A stretch of DNA of 64,000 nucleotides from Solirubrobacter sp963848475 (GCA_963848475.1 CAWKDW010000003.1:434001-498000), one strand, 5' to 3'. Shown: positions 26,971 through 36,610, counted from the stretch's first letter. A program made the numbers and translations. Notes: generated by a model not told the origin, from the sequence alone.

Positions 26971-28224
26971 ATGTCCGCCGGCGCGCAGGTCTCCTACGAC
27001 GATCTCTACGCGCGCTGGGAGCGCGGCAACTGGCGCGCGCTGGAGATCGACTTCACCGAGGACCGCCGCCAGTGGCATGAGGTGATGACCGAGCACGAGC
27101 GCCGCGCGGCGCTGTGGAACTACGCGATGTTCTTCCACGGCGAGGACGCCGTCGCCGACGACCTCGCGCCGTTCATCGACGCCGCGCCGCGTGAGGAGCA
27201 GAAGTACTTCCTGACCACGCAGCAGGTCGACGAGGCGCGCCACGCGATCTTCTTCAAGCGCTTCATGAACGAGGTCGTCGGCCGCGGCGACGGGTCGATC
27301 AGCGGGACGTTGAGGGCCACCGAGCCCGAGCTGACCTGGGGCTTTCGCAAGACCTTCGCGCTGCTGGACGAGATCACCGGCGCGCTGCGCACCGACACGA
27401 GCCGTGTCGCGCTGGCGCGGGCCGTGACGATGTATCACCTGGTCGTCGAGGCGCTGCTCGCGCAGCCCGGCCAGCACTTCATCTCCGACTACCTCGACAA
27501 GCGCCAGCTGCTGCCCGGCTTCCGCGAGGGCATGCGCCTGGTCGCGCTGGATGAGCAGCGCCACATCGGCTTCGGCGTCAAGCTCTTGCACGATCTCAAC
27601 GTCGAGGACCCCGGGGTGCGCGAGGCGGTCGCCGACCTGATCCGCCGCGTCACGCCGTACTCGCTCGCGGTCTTCATCCCGCCGAACTGGGACCGCTCCT
27701 ACACGGAGTGCTTCGGCTTCACCCTCGAGGAGATCTACACCGAGGGCGCGCGCTCCTTCGAGGCCAAGCTGCGCTCCGCCGGCCTGCCGCTGGAGTCGCT
27801 GCCCGGGCCGTCGGTGTTCCCGCTGGAGATGTCGGCGCCCGAGCGCGCCGAGTACGGGCTGGCGATGTTGCGGGCCGGGTTCATCGGTCCGCCCAACGGC
27901 GAGCCGCCGCGCGATCCCGCCGCGATGGAGCTGCTCTTCACGTCCGTGGCGCGCGCGGTCGACCACCGCACCGCGCCGGCGGGCCCGTTCACCGTGCAAT
28001 GGGACTTCGAGGACGCCGAGCCGTGGCATCTGCGCGTCGACAACGGCTCGACCGCGGCGGCCGCGGGCCGTGCGCCGGAGATCGACGTCGAGCTGCGCTG
28101 CCGCTTCGAGGACTTCGTCGACATCGTCGCCGGGCGGCTCGATTCCCGCCGCGCCGTCGCGACCCGCCGGCTGCGCCCGCACGGCTCGCCGCGCGCGCTG
28201 TGGGCGGCGCGCGGGCTGTTCTAG
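26971..28224 (+). CDS. Ferritin-like di-iron protein of the ribonucleotide-reductase R2 group with an extra C-terminal domain
   Basis: 417 residues from ATG 26971. Four-helix di-iron ligands are visible in order: FHGEDAV (Glu), QVDEARH (ExxH), VVEALLAQPGQHF (Glu) and DEQRHIGFG (ExxH). No radical tyrosine position can be assigned with confidence. After about residue 310 an extra domain of about 100 residues (FTVQWDFEDAEPWHLRVDNG ... RRLRPHGSPRALWAARGLF) resembles SCP2/sterol-carrier-like folds by eye. No NrdE-like large subunit is nearby, so an oxidase or lipid-acting role is more likely than nucleotide reduction. Follows glyS by 11 bases. Confidence 0.75.
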   Translation: MSAGAQVSYDDLYARWERGNWRALEIDFTEDRRQWHEVMTEHERRAALWNYAMFFHGEDAVADDLAPFIDAAPREEQKYFLTTQQVDEARHAIFFKRFMNEVVGRGDGSISGTLRATEPELTWGFRKTFALLDEITGALRTDTSRVALARAVTMYHLVVEALLAQPGQHFISDYLDKRQLLPGFREGMRLVALDEQRHIGFGVKLLHDLNVEDPGVREAVADLIRRVTPYSLAVFIPPNWDRSYTECFGFTLEEIYTEGARSFEAKLRSAGLPLESLPGPSVFPLEMSAPERAEYGLAMLRAGFIGPPNGEPPRDPAAMELLFTSVARAVDHRTAPAGPFTVQWDFEDAEPWHLRVDNGSTAAAAGRAPEIDVELRCRFEDFVDIVAGRLDSRRAVATRRLRPHGSPRALWAARGLF

Positions 28225-28255
28225 GGGCGAGCAGGATGCGGCGCCCCCTCGCCCC
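28224..28255. terminator. Possible hairpin terminator after the di-iron protein gene
   Basis: An eight-base inverted repeat, GGGGCGAG and CTCGCCCC, spaced by 16 bases, starts at the stop codon. No T-run follows, so it is only a candidate. Confidence 0.3.
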
Positions 28256-28341
28256 GGGCCGCGTGACTATCGCGTCAACGTGGCGCGAGGGTGTGACTAA
28301 CCGAACCGTCGGAGGGGCTCCGGCTCGCTAGCTTCGGCTGG

Positions 28342-29313
28342 ATGAACGATCACGCGATCGTCGTCGAGGGGTTGGAGAAGTCCTACGGAACCGTGAAGGC
28401 GCTGTGCGGCGTGGACTTCACCGTGGAGACCGGAACCATCCTCGGGCTGCTCGGTCCCAACGGCGCCGGAAAGACCACCGCAGTGCGGATCCTGGCCACG
28501 CTGCTCAAGCCCGACGCGGGCCGCGCGCGGGTCGTGGGGCTCGACGTCGTCAAGGACGCCGACGAGCTGCGCACCAAGATCGGCCTCGCCGGCCAGTACG
28601 CCGCGGTCGACGACAACCTGACCGGCTTCGAGAACCTCGAGATGGTCGGCCAGCTCTACCACCTACCGCGCCGCGAGGCGCGCAAGCGCGCTGACGAGCT
28701 GCTCGAGCGCTTCGACCTCAGCGACGCCGCGAAGCGTCCCGCCAAGACCTATTCGGGAGGGATGCGGCGGCGGCTGGACCTCGCCGCCGCGCTCGTCTAC
28801 CGGCCGCCGGTGATCTTCCTCGACGAGCCGACCACCGGCCTGGACCCGCGCGCGCGGCTCGGCATGTGGGAGACGATCGAGGCCCGCGTCGCCGCGGGCG
28901 CGACCGTGCTGCTGACGACCCAGTACCTCGAGGAGGCCGACCGCCTCGCCGATCAGATCGTGGTCATCGACCACGGCAGCGTGATCGCGCAGGGCACGTC
29001 GGACGAGCTCAAGGACCGCATCGGCGGCGAGCGTCTGGACGTCAGCCTCGAGCCCGGCGCCGACCCCGAGGCGGCGATCGCCGCGCTCGCCGAGATGGCC
29101 AGCGAGCGGCCCAGCTTCGAGGACGGCATCGTCCGCGTGCCCGTCCACGGGCGCTCCGGCGCGATCGCGGAAGCGGTGCGGCGCCTCGACGCCGCCGGCG
29201 TCGGCATCGACGACCTGCTGCTGCACCGGCCGACGCTCGACGACGTCTTCATCTCACTCACGGGCCACGCCGCCGAGGAACCGGCCGACGACGAGCAGGA
29301 GGTGGCCGCATGA
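28342..29313 (+). CDS. DrrA-type ABC transporter ATP-binding protein
   Basis: 323 residues. Walker A GPNGAGKTT, signature YSGGMRRRLDLA, Walker B VIFLDEPTTGLD and switch-region TTQYLEEADRLADQI are intact; the C-terminal DUF4162-like region (about 220-310) is typical of DrrA exporters. It powers the permease encoded immediately downstream, with a four-base ATGA overlap. Substrates of the family are hydrophobic drugs or lipids; here unknown. Upstream, GTGACTA occurs twice, 30 bases apart (28263 and 28293). Confidence 0.92.
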   Translation: MNDHAIVVEGLEKSYGTVKALCGVDFTVETGTILGLLGPNGAGKTTAVRILATLLKPDAGRARVVGLDVVKDADELRTKIGLAGQYAAVDDNLTGFENLEMVGQLYHLPRREARKRADELLERFDLSDAAKRPAKTYSGGMRRRLDLAAALVYRPPVIFLDEPTTGLDPRARLGMWETIEARVAAGATVLLTTQYLEEADRLADQIVVIDHGSVIAQGTSDELKDRIGGERLDVSLEPGADPEAAIAALAEMASERPSFEDGIVRVPVHGRSGAIAEAVRRLDAAGVGIDDLLLHRPTLDDVFISLTGHAAEEPADDEQEVAA

Positions 29314-30087
29314 GCTTCGCGCTGACCGTCTCGGACACGATCGTCCTCGCGCGCCGCAACCTCAAGCGGATCCCGCGCCAGCCGGACCTGCTGATCGCCT
29401 ACACCGTGCAGCCGGTGATGTTCGTGCTGCTGTTCATCTACGTCTTCGGCGGCGCGATCGTCACGCCAGGCTTCCCCGACTACGTGGACTTCCTGATGCC
29501 CGGGATCATCGTCCAGTCGATCGCCTTCGGCGGGTTCGTGACGGCGCTCGGGCTTTCCGAGGACGTCCAGAAGGGCCTGATCGACCGCTTCCGCTCGCTG
29601 CCGATGTCGCGCGCCGCGGTGCTGACGGGGCGGACGCTGTCGGACATCCTGCTCAACTGCCTGTCGCTGACGGTCCTGTTGACCGTCGGCATCATCTGCG
29701 GCTTCAACTTCCAGGACACGACGTTCGGTCAGATCGTGCTCGGGATCGTCCTGCTGCTGCTGTTCGGCTACGCGTTCTCGTGGATCTTCGCGCTCGTCGG
29801 ACTGCATTCGTCGACGCCGGAGACGGCGAACTCGATCGGCTTCACGCTGATCTTCCCGCTGACGTTCGCCTCCTCGGCGTTCGTGCCGGTCGGAGTCGAT
29901 GCCCAACGGCCTGCAGCAGTTCGCGAACGCCAACCCGATCACGACGGTGTGCGATGCCGTGCGTTCGCTGTGGCTGGGGACACCGGCCAACAGCGACGTC
30001 TGGATGGCGTTCCTGTGGTGTGCCGTGCTGCTCGCGGTGTTCGCGCCGCTGGCCGCTCGCCGCTACAGGCAGGTCTCAGCCAAATAG
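29310..30087 (+). CDS. DrrB-type ABC transporter permease, one frame break
   Basis: About 258 residues from ATG 29310. ABC-2 type permease: six hydrophobic segments, with PGIIVQSIAFGGFVTALGLSEDV, the ERFRSLPMSR-like DRFRSLPMSRAAVLTGR, and TFASSAFVPVESMP. The last 60 residues lie in another frame because of one extra G at 29892-29893. Forms an exporter with the preceding ATPase. Confidence 0.88.
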
Positions 30088-30106
30088 CGTCTGGCACACT
30101 CAGAAG

Positions 30107-31278
30107 GTGCGCATTCGGCTTCTTGGCGCGGTCGTCGCGGTCGTCGTGGCGGCGGCCACGCTCGTCTCGGCCGCGCCGGCCCAGGCGCCCGCGAAGGCGA
30201 GCGCGGCCGTGATCTCCGGCTCGCTCGGCCGCGTGGCGCCGGTCAAGGCGTCCGGCGGCGAGTCGAGCAGCAAGAGCATCCCGTCCAAGACGCCGAAGGG
30301 GATCGTGCTCGGCGACGGCTTCGTCAGCGTCTCGACTTCGGCCGCTGACGGCACGGCCACCGCGCAGGCCGAAGCCGACGATCTCGAGCTTTTCGGCGGC
30401 GCCATCACGGCCTCGCTCGTGTCGCGCATCGCGACCGCCGACGCCAAGGGCGTCAAGTACCGCGGCACGCATCCTCGACCTGGTCGTCGGCGAGCGCGAG
30501 ATCGGCTCCGTCGAGGGCACCAAGACGTTCACTTTCGACGAGGGCAAGGTCGTCGCCAACCGCGACGGAGCGGGCCTGGAAGTCACGCTGACGGGCGATC
30601 TCAACGGCTTCCCGGCGGGGACGAAGGTCGTCGTCGCCGACGTCTCGGCCAGCCCCGGCCCGAGCAGGCCGCAGCCGACGGCCACGGCCACGGCGACCGC
30701 CACCGCGGCGCCGAGCGCGACCGCCGCGCCGACCGCGACCGCCACGCCCAGGCCGCGCCCGAAGGCGCCGGCCTGGAAGAAGCGGCTGATGTCCAAGCGC
30801 TTCGTGTTCCCGGTCGGCGGCAAGACGGACGATCGCCGGGCCGTTCGGCTCCTTCCGCGCCGACACCGGCGCGCATCAGGGCAACGACCTCTTCGCCGAC
30901 TTCGGCACGCCCGTGGTCGCGGTCGCCGACGGCACGGTCGCGAACGTCGGCTCGCTGCCGATCTCCGGCAACCGCCTGTGGGTCTACGCCGACAGCGGCG
31001 ACGAGTTCTTCTACGCCCACCTCGCGTCCTTCGCCCCCGCCGCCGTCAACGACCGTCACGTCGAGGCCGGGACGATCCTCGGCTACACCGGCAACACCGG
31101 CGACGCCGAGCCGACGCCGCCGCATCTGCACTTCGAGATCCACCCCGACGGCGGCGACGCCGTCGACCCCAGAGACTTCCTGCTCGCCTGGCAGAAGCGG
31201 GCGGGCGCTGCCCTGACCGACACCACCGAGCGCCCCGGCGCGCTCGTCGAGATCCGCGACTTCATAGGAGAAGGATGA
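30107..31278 (+). CDS. Secreted M23 metallopeptidase, two frame breaks
   Basis: About 389 residues from GTG 30107. Signal peptide to about AQA; an N-terminal region of unknown fold with a repeated acidic/Gly pattern; a linker of Thr/Ala/Pro repeats (TATATATAT, APTATATPRPRP); then a complete M23 domain with HQGNDLF (HxxxD), a central YAHL and HLHFEIHPDG (HxH). These hydrolyse peptidoglycan cross-bridges. Extra bases near 30470 and 30838-30843 split it into three frames. Its stop overlaps the next start in ATGA. Confidence 0.85.
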
Positions 31279-31658
31279 GCACCGAGGACGCGCCGAAGCC
31301 CACGCTGGTCGAGCGCATGCGTGCTCAGCGCGAGGTCCACGCGAACCGGCCGCTCTACTTGCGCGCGCTGATCGTGATCGCCGGCTTCACGCTGCTGCTC
31401 GCCGGCCTCGCCATGCTCGTCCTGCCCGGCCCGGCGCTCGCGGTCATCCCCGTGGCGCTGGCGATTCTCTCGCTCGAGTTCGCCTGGGCGGCGCGCTGGC
31501 TCGAGACGGCGATCGAGCAGGCCGAGAAGGCCAAACAGAGCGCGAAGGAGACGAGCCGCGCCCAGCGGATCGCGGTCGGCATCGCCATCTTCCTCGCCGT
31601 CGTCGCGGCGGTCGTTGCGTCGATCCTGTGGGAGATCCCGATCGTCCCGTTCACCTGA
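31275..31658 (+). CDS. PGPGW-type small transmembrane protein
   Basis: 127 residues from ATG 31275, preceded by AGGAGAAGG. Two hydrophobic helices at about 34-53 and 104-121; the first includes MLVLPGPALAVIPVALAIL, the PGPGW-family signature in variant form. A central coiled segment (LETAIEQAEKAKQSAKETS) lies between them. Predicted inner-membrane protein of unknown function, in operon with the M23 peptidase. Confidence 0.75.
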   Translation: MSTEDAPKPTLVERMRAQREVHANRPLYLRALIVIAGFTLLLAGLAMLVLPGPALAVIPVALAILSLEFAWAARWLETAIEQAEKAKQSAKETSRAQRIAVGIAIFLAVVAAVVASILWEIPIVPFT

Positions 31659-31670
31659 ACTGGCGATCTG

Positions 31671-31976
31671 GAACGCGCGGCGGGGACCTACGGCTCGTCG
31701 TTTGGTGTCGGGTGACGCGGCGCGGGTAAGCGGACGTGAGGCAGAGCGCACTCGGCCGAGCGGGCACGTGCGTGCGTCTGGCTCTGCGCGCCGACGGTCG
31801 TGGATTGTCACGGCGCACGCGAGCGTCGAGTTTCTCGAGGCCGAGCAACTCGACGCTCGCGAGCGCACTCCGCGCCTCGCGCCAGGCCACGACCCGCGCA
31901 GTTCACCCGCGCGGCGCCACCCCACACCAACGACGAGCCGTGGGGTCCACGGCGCCGGCGCCGAGCGCCGTTCGCA
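31671..31976. repeat. Non-coding nested inverted-repeat region between convergent genes
   Basis: The 320 bases between the PGPGW gene and the DUF2000 gene hold no convincing gene. The outer arms 31684-31731 and 31901-31948 are imperfect reverse complements (about 42 of 48 positions), sharing ACGGCTCGTCGTT and GCGCGGGT. Inside, GGTCGTGG (31796-31803) pairs with CCACGACC (31887-31894). The centre is a near-perfect hairpin: GCGAGCGTCGAGTT (31819-31832) with AACTCGACGCTCGC (31847-31860) plus CTCG/CGAG near the loop. CTCGGCCGAG is a palindrome at 31751-31760, and GAGCGCACTC recurs at 31744 and 31861. No transposase or target duplication is seen. Confidence 0.7.
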
Positions 31977-31978
31977 CG

Positions 31979-32384
31979 CTAACGCAGCAGGCCGAGGCTC
32001 CCCGTGAGGCGGCGCAACGTCTTGGCCGGGCCGTAGAACCCGAGCCCGAGGTAGTCGGGCGCCGCGGTCTCCGCGACCATCGCGCGAAAGGACTCGTAGT
32101 CGGTCGTCGTCTGCCCGCAGATCGGAAAGCCGACGACGCCGACCTCGGCCTCGACCGCGCGGGCGCGCAGCGCGGCGAGCTCGGCCGCCGGCGCGCGCAG
32201 GACGGGCAGGCCGGTCGTGATCAGCCCGGGGTGGCCGCGCTCCGCCGCCGTCCTCGTAGTCCTCGCCGAGCAACTCGGGCACCCGTGCGCCGAGCGTCAT
32301 CGCCACCACCGCGGCAGCATTCGCCGCGAGCCCGGGCGCGAGCGCCTCGTCGACCACCACCACACATCGCGTTCCGTTCGTCAT
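31979..32384 (-). CDS. DUF2000-family protein, one frame break
   Basis: About 134 residues from ATG 32384. The N-terminus TRCVVVVDEALAPGLAANAAAVVAMTLGARVPEL and the later FPICGQTTTDYESFRAMVAE and RLTGSLGLLR ending match DUF2000. One extra base at CC 32242-32243 splits it. Function of the family is unknown; it is divergent from an Lrp/AsnC regulator and is a likely target of it. Confidence 0.78.
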
Positions 32385-32454
32385 CAAGGCACAATGGAAC
32401 CATGCCTACGGACGAACAAGCCGAAGTCCGCACGATGTCCGGTGGAACGCCACG

Positions 32455-32922
32455 ATGACCGGACTTGATGCGACCGACTGGGCGCTGGTGCGCGCGCTGC
32501 AGGACGATGCACGGACGAGCAACCGTGAGCTCGCCGCCGCGGTCCACGTCTCGCCCTCGACGTCATCTGAGCGCGTACGCAACCTGCGCGCCGACGGCGT
32601 CATCCGCGGCTACCACGCCGACATCGACTTCGGCGCGCTCGGCCGCCACGTCCAGGCGCTGACCGCGATCACGATCCGCCCGCCGACGCGCGACATCATC
32701 GAGGCCTTCCGCAACTGGGTGTCGGAGCTGCCGGAGATCGTCGGCGTCTTCGTCGTCTCCGGGACCGCCGACTTCCTGCTGCACGTCGCGGTGCCGGACA
32801 CCGACGCCCTGTACGCCTTCGTCATCGACCGCCTGACCGAGCGCCCCGAGGTCGCCGACGTCAACACGTCAGTCGTCTACGAGCACATTCGGCGCACGGT
32901 GCTCGAACCGCTGGCGGGCTAG
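32455..32922 (+). CDS. Lrp/AsnC-family transcriptional regulator
   Basis: 155 residues from ATG 32455. N-terminal HTH (DWALVRALQDDARTSNRELAAAVHVSPSTSSERVRNL) and C-terminal RAM ligand-binding domain (VGVFVVSGTADFLLHVAVPD). Such proteins sense amino acids and usually regulate a divergent neighbour, here DUF2000, from the 70-base gap, which contains the palindrome ATGGAACCAT at about 32393-32402. The 3' end overlaps the cupin gene by 54 bases. Confidence 0.9.
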   Translation: MTGLDATDWALVRALQDDARTSNRELAAAVHVSPSTSSERVRNLRADGVIRGYHADIDFGALGRHVQALTAITIRPPTRDIIEAFRNWVSELPEIVGVFVVSGTADFLLHVAVPDTDALYAFVIDRLTERPEVADVNTSVVYEHIRRTVLEPLAG

Positions 32923-33427
32923 CCACACGAGCGGGGCGAGCAGGAAGCGCTGCAGGCCGATGCCGATCAGCGGCGCGTGCGCCTCCTGGTCGTAGCGGCG
33001 GGCGAGCTGGGCGAGCGTGATCGGGTTGCGCGGGAGCCCGCCGCGGGTCAGCTTGCCCGCCTCGGCGAGGGCGACGACCTCGGCGAACATGTACTCCATC
33101 GCCAGCGCGGGGCGGACCTCGACGTGCATGCGCGCCTCGCCGTCGCCCGCGTTGCCGAAGCCGTGCGCGAGACCGGGCGGCGCCTCGACGACGTCGCCCG
33201 GGCCGGCGACGAACGTGCGCAGCCCGAGCCGGAAGCGCACCGCGGCCCGCGAGCACCTCGAAGCGCTCGGTCTGGATCGGGTGCACGTGCGCGACGGGGA
33301 CCTTGCCGCCGGGACGCAGCGCGAAGTCGAAGGCGAGCAGCTCGCCGCCGGTGCTCGCGGCGGTGTGCGTGAACGTGAAGCGCTCGCCCGTCACGGGGTT
33401 CTCGAGCGTCTGGCCGGGGGTGATCAT
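32869..33427 (-). CDS. Cupin-domain protein, one frame break
   Basis: About 185 residues from ATG 33427, overlapping the NAD(P)-binding gene stop (ATGA). Cupin motif 1 appears as GKVPVAHVHPIQTERFEVLAG (HxH...E) and motif 2 as PGLAHGFGNAG. An extra base at 33241 shifts the frame after VLAGR. A C-terminal helical segment of about 80 residues follows. Metal-binding oxygenase or isomerase-like fold; the specific role is unknown. Confidence 0.78.
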
Positions 33428-34236
33428 GCCCAGACCCCGGTTGCGGCGGCGTCGCGGGCGTAGTCGCCGAACGACCGCGGCGGGCGACCGAGCGCGCGCT
33501 GGACGCCGTCCTGCGGCTCGGCGTTGCGGCCGTCGAGCACCTCGGTGAAGAGGAAGCTCACGAGCGCGGCCTCCTCCTCGGGGACGCCGCCCTCGAGCAT
33601 CCCGGCCGTGAAGGCCGCGACGGGCACGGGGGTGAAGCGGAGTGGGCGGCCGGTGGCGGCCGCGATCTCCGCGACCGCCTCGTCGAAGCGCAGCGCCCGC
33701 GGCCCGGTCAGCTCGTAGACGCGGCCGTGGTGGCCGTCCTCGGTCAGCGCGAGCACGGCGACGTCGGCGATGTCCTCGACGTCCACGAACGGCTCGGGGA
33801 TCTCGCCCGCGGGGAGCGCGACCTCGCCGGCGAGGACGCCGTCGAGCAGGAACGCCTCGCTGAAGTTCTGCGCGAACCAGCTGCAGCGCACGACCGTCCA
33901 TTCGGTGCCGGCGGCGATCAGCTCCTGCTCGGAGCGCTGGGCCTCGGGCTCGCCGCGGCCCGAGAGCAGCACCAGCCGCTCGACGCCCTGCGCCGCGGCC
34001 AGGCGCGCGAAGGCGCCGATGGTCTCCGGCGCGCCCGCGACGGCGAGGTCGGGGAAGTAGGAGACGTAGACCGCGGACACGCCGTCGAGCGCGTCCGGCC
34101 ACGTCGTCTCGTCGTTCCAGTCGAACGGGAGCGAGCGCGACCCGACGCGCACCGGGACGCCTCTGGCCCGCAGCCGCTCGACCACGCGCCGTCCCGTCTT
34201 GCCGGTGCCGCCCAGAACCAGTGTGTGAGTGCTCAT
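33424..34236 (-). CDS. NmrA-like NAD(P)-binding protein
   Basis: 270 residues. Rossmann loop LVLGGTGKTGRRVVERL and an NmrA/atypical short-chain dehydrogenase pattern (LVLLSGRGEPEAQRSEQELIAAG, WTVVRCSWFAQNF). Related proteins are quinone reductases or redox sensors. Forms an operon with the cupin gene and is divergent (82 bases) from an AraC regulator that probably controls it. Confidence 0.87.
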   Translation of the reverse strand: MSTHTLVLGGTGKTGRRVVERLRARGVPVRVGSRSLPFDWNDETTWPDALDGVSAVYVSYFPDLAVAGAPETIGAFARLAAAQGVERLVLLSGRGEPEAQRSEQELIAAGTEWTVVRCSWFAQNFSEAFLLDGVLAGEVALPAGEIPEPFVDVEDIADVAVLALTEDGHHGRVYELTGPRALRFDEAVAEIAAATGRPLRFTPVPVAAFTAGMLEGGVPEEEAALVSFLFTEVLDGRNAEPQDGVQRALGRPPRSFGDYARDAAATGVWA

Positions 34237-34318
34237 ACCGGCATTGAAGTGCGCGAGCGCGTGGACGGTCCATAGCTGAATCGCGCGACTTCATGTCTGA
34301 TCGTCTAAGCTTCGCCGC

Positions 34319-35256
34319 ATGGACGCCGTCGCCGGACTGCTCGACGGGCCCCGCGCGCGGGGCGCGTTCCTGCTGCGCTCGACGATGGCTCCGCCGTGGT
34401 CGCTGCGGATCCAGGACGAAGCGCCGCTGACGCTCGTCGCGATCGTCCGCGGCAGCGCCTGCATCGTTGGCGACGATGGTCGAGGTCGAGTGGCTCGGCG
34501 CCGGCGACGTCGCGATCGCGCGGGGGCCGGACCCCTACCTCGTCGCCGACGCCCCGGATACACCGCCGCAGGCGATCATCCACCCCGGCCAGCGCTGCAC
34601 GACGCCCGGCGGCTCGGAGCTGAAGCTGATGGATTTCCTCGGCACGCGCGGCTGGGGCAACAGCCGCGACGGCGAGACGGTGATGCTGACCGGCACCTAT
34701 CAGCTCGACGGCGAGGTCAGCCAGCGCCTGCTGCGCGCGCTCCCGCCGCTGCTGGTGGTCAAGGGCGACGCCTGGGAGACGCCGCTGATCGGTCTGCTGG
34801 CCGACGAGATCGTCAGGGACGAGCCGGGCCAGGAGGCCGTGCTGGACCGCCTGCTCGACCTGCTGCTGATCGCCGTCCTGCGCACCTGGTTCGCCCGTCC
34901 GGAGGCCCAGGCGCCGGGCTGGTACCGCGCCCACGCCGACCCGATCGTCGGCCCCGCCCTGCGCGCCCTGCACGACGACCCGGCGCACCAGTGGACCGTC
35001 GCCGAGCTCGCCGACGGCGCCGGCGTCTCGCGCGCCGCGCTCGCGCGCCGCTTCAACGAGCTCGTCGGCGAGCCGCCCGATGAGCTTCTTGACCGGCTGG
35101 CGGATCGCACTCGCCGCCGACCTCCTGCGCGAGCCGGGCGCGACCGTCGGCTCGGTCGCCCCGCAGGTCGGCTACGGCTCGGCGTTCGCGCTGAGCACCG
35201 CCTTCAAGCGCCTGCGCGGCGTCAGCCCGCGCGAATACCGACTGGCGGCCGCCTGA
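34319..35256 (+). CDS. AraC-family regulator with N-terminal cupin, two frame breaks
   Basis: About 311 residues from ATG 34319. An AraC_binding/cupin_6-like sensor (WSLRIQDEAPLTLVAIVRGSA ... YLVADAP) is followed by a C-terminal double HTH (WTVAELADGAGVSRAALARRF and VAPQVGYGSAFALSTAFKR with GVSPREYR). Extra bases at 34475 and in CCC 35076-35078 split it. Divergent from the NmrA-cupin pair, its probable target. Its stop overlaps the next start (TGATG). Confidence 0.88.
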
Positions 35257-36016
35257 TGAACGACTCCCTCGAAGAACTCCTCGGGCGCTCGCTGGCCCTC
35301 GGCGGCCGGCTCGCCGTCGACGAGGCGCTCGAGATCAACCAGGCCATCCTGGAGCTCGACCCGGCGAACGAGATCGCCGCGACCCGGCTCGGCATCGGCC
35401 TGATCGGCGCAGGGCGGCCCGAGGACGCGGTCGCCGGTCTTCGAGGCGGTGCTGCGCGCGCACCCCGAGAACGCGTTCGCCGAGAAGCGGATGCAGCAGG
35501 CCCAGCGCGACATCGCGAGTGCGGGCGCGGCCAAGCCGCGACGGCGCCGGAAGGCGAAGGTCGCCCGCGAGGTGTGGGTCAAGGGAATGCACTACCGGGA
35601 CGGCTTCACCGTCGCGCCGGGACAGCTGACGTGGGTCAGCGACGCCGGCATCATCGATCAGTACGGGCGGCGCAGATTCCGCGACAACGGCCAGCCCTGG
35701 GGCGAGCCGTCCTGGCGCGTGGGCGACCCCGTCGGCCTCTGCCTGGACGACACGAACCGTGTCGGAGTGCTGACCGAGGTCGCGGCGCCGCCCGTCGTTC
35801 GATCCGTCCTTCGTGGCCGCCCAGAGCGGCTCGGCCGAGGACGCCGAACGCTGGCCCTGGGTCACGGAGGTCCGCGTGCTCACCACGCTGCCGCTGGATT
35901 CGGCGCCCACGCTCGAGGAGCTGCAGATCCCCGTCAACAGCATGCAGCAGCGCACACGCAAGCTGCTCGACGCGACCCAGAGCGGGCTCCTGCTGGGCCG
36001 CTACGGACGTACGTGA
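35256..36016 (+). CDS. TPR protein with a C-terminal PUA/EVE-like domain, two frame breaks
   Basis: About 252 residues from ATG 35256. Residues 1-85 form helical repeats of TPR type (EALEINQAILELDPANEIAATRLG, then DAVAVFEAVLRAHPENAFAEKRM). After a basic linker (AKPRRRRKAKVAREV) comes a beta-rich domain with WRVGDPVGLCLDDTNRVGV and WPWVTEVRVLTTLPL that recalls EVE/PUA folds, which bind modified bases or RNA; this is inference. Extra bases near 35436 and at 35797 split it. Overlaps the AraC gene stop by one base. Confidence 0.55.
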
Positions 36017-36019
36017 CGT

Positions 36020-36608
36020 TCAGGCGGACTTGACGATCAGCATCACGCCGCCGCCGACCGTCACCAGCGTCGACGTCACCTGCGGATCGCCGTAGACGAG
36101 CTCGGAGAACTCGACCAGCTCCTTGGCGTGCGAGAGCGAGTTGTCGACGACGAGCAGGCCGTTGGGGCGCATGACGCGGATCAGCTCGGGCCAGTAGCCG
36201 GCGTAGAGCGGGCGCTCGGCGTCGAGGAAGATCACGTCGAAGGCGTCGTCGGCGAAGCTGCGACAGGGCCTCGGCGGCGTCCTGGGTGCGCAGCTCGACG
36301 CGGTCGGCCACGCCGGCGTGGCGCAGGTTGTCCTGGGCCTGGGCGGTGCGCTCGGCCTCGATCTCGAGGCTGAGGACGGTGCCGTCGACGGCCTCGGCGG
36401 CGTCGCCGAGCCAGATCGTCGAGTAGCCGTTGGAGGTGCCGATCTCGAGCACGCGGGTCGCGCTCATGGCACGGACGAGGACGCCGAGCAGCTCGGCGGT
36501 CTCGGGCTCGACGTTGCGCAGGCGCTGGAGCCGGTCCTCGCGCTGCTCGTCGTGGGCGCGGCCGTGCGCGTAGAGCTCGTCGAGGAAGGTCTGGCGGGTG
36601 GAGTCCAT
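36020..36608 (-). CDS. Class I SAM-dependent O-methyltransferase, one frame break
   Basis: About 195 residues from ATG 36608. Typical of the catechol/caffeoyl-CoA O-methyltransferase group: VLEIGTSNGYSTIWLG SAM loop, LSLEIE acidic position, DVIFLDAERPLYAGYWPEL (metal Asp) and GLLVVDNSLSH. One extra base at 36257 separates the halves. It starts two bases past the stop of the aldo/keto reductase gene, so the two are co-transcribed. Confidence 0.87.
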
Positions 36609-36610
36609 AG

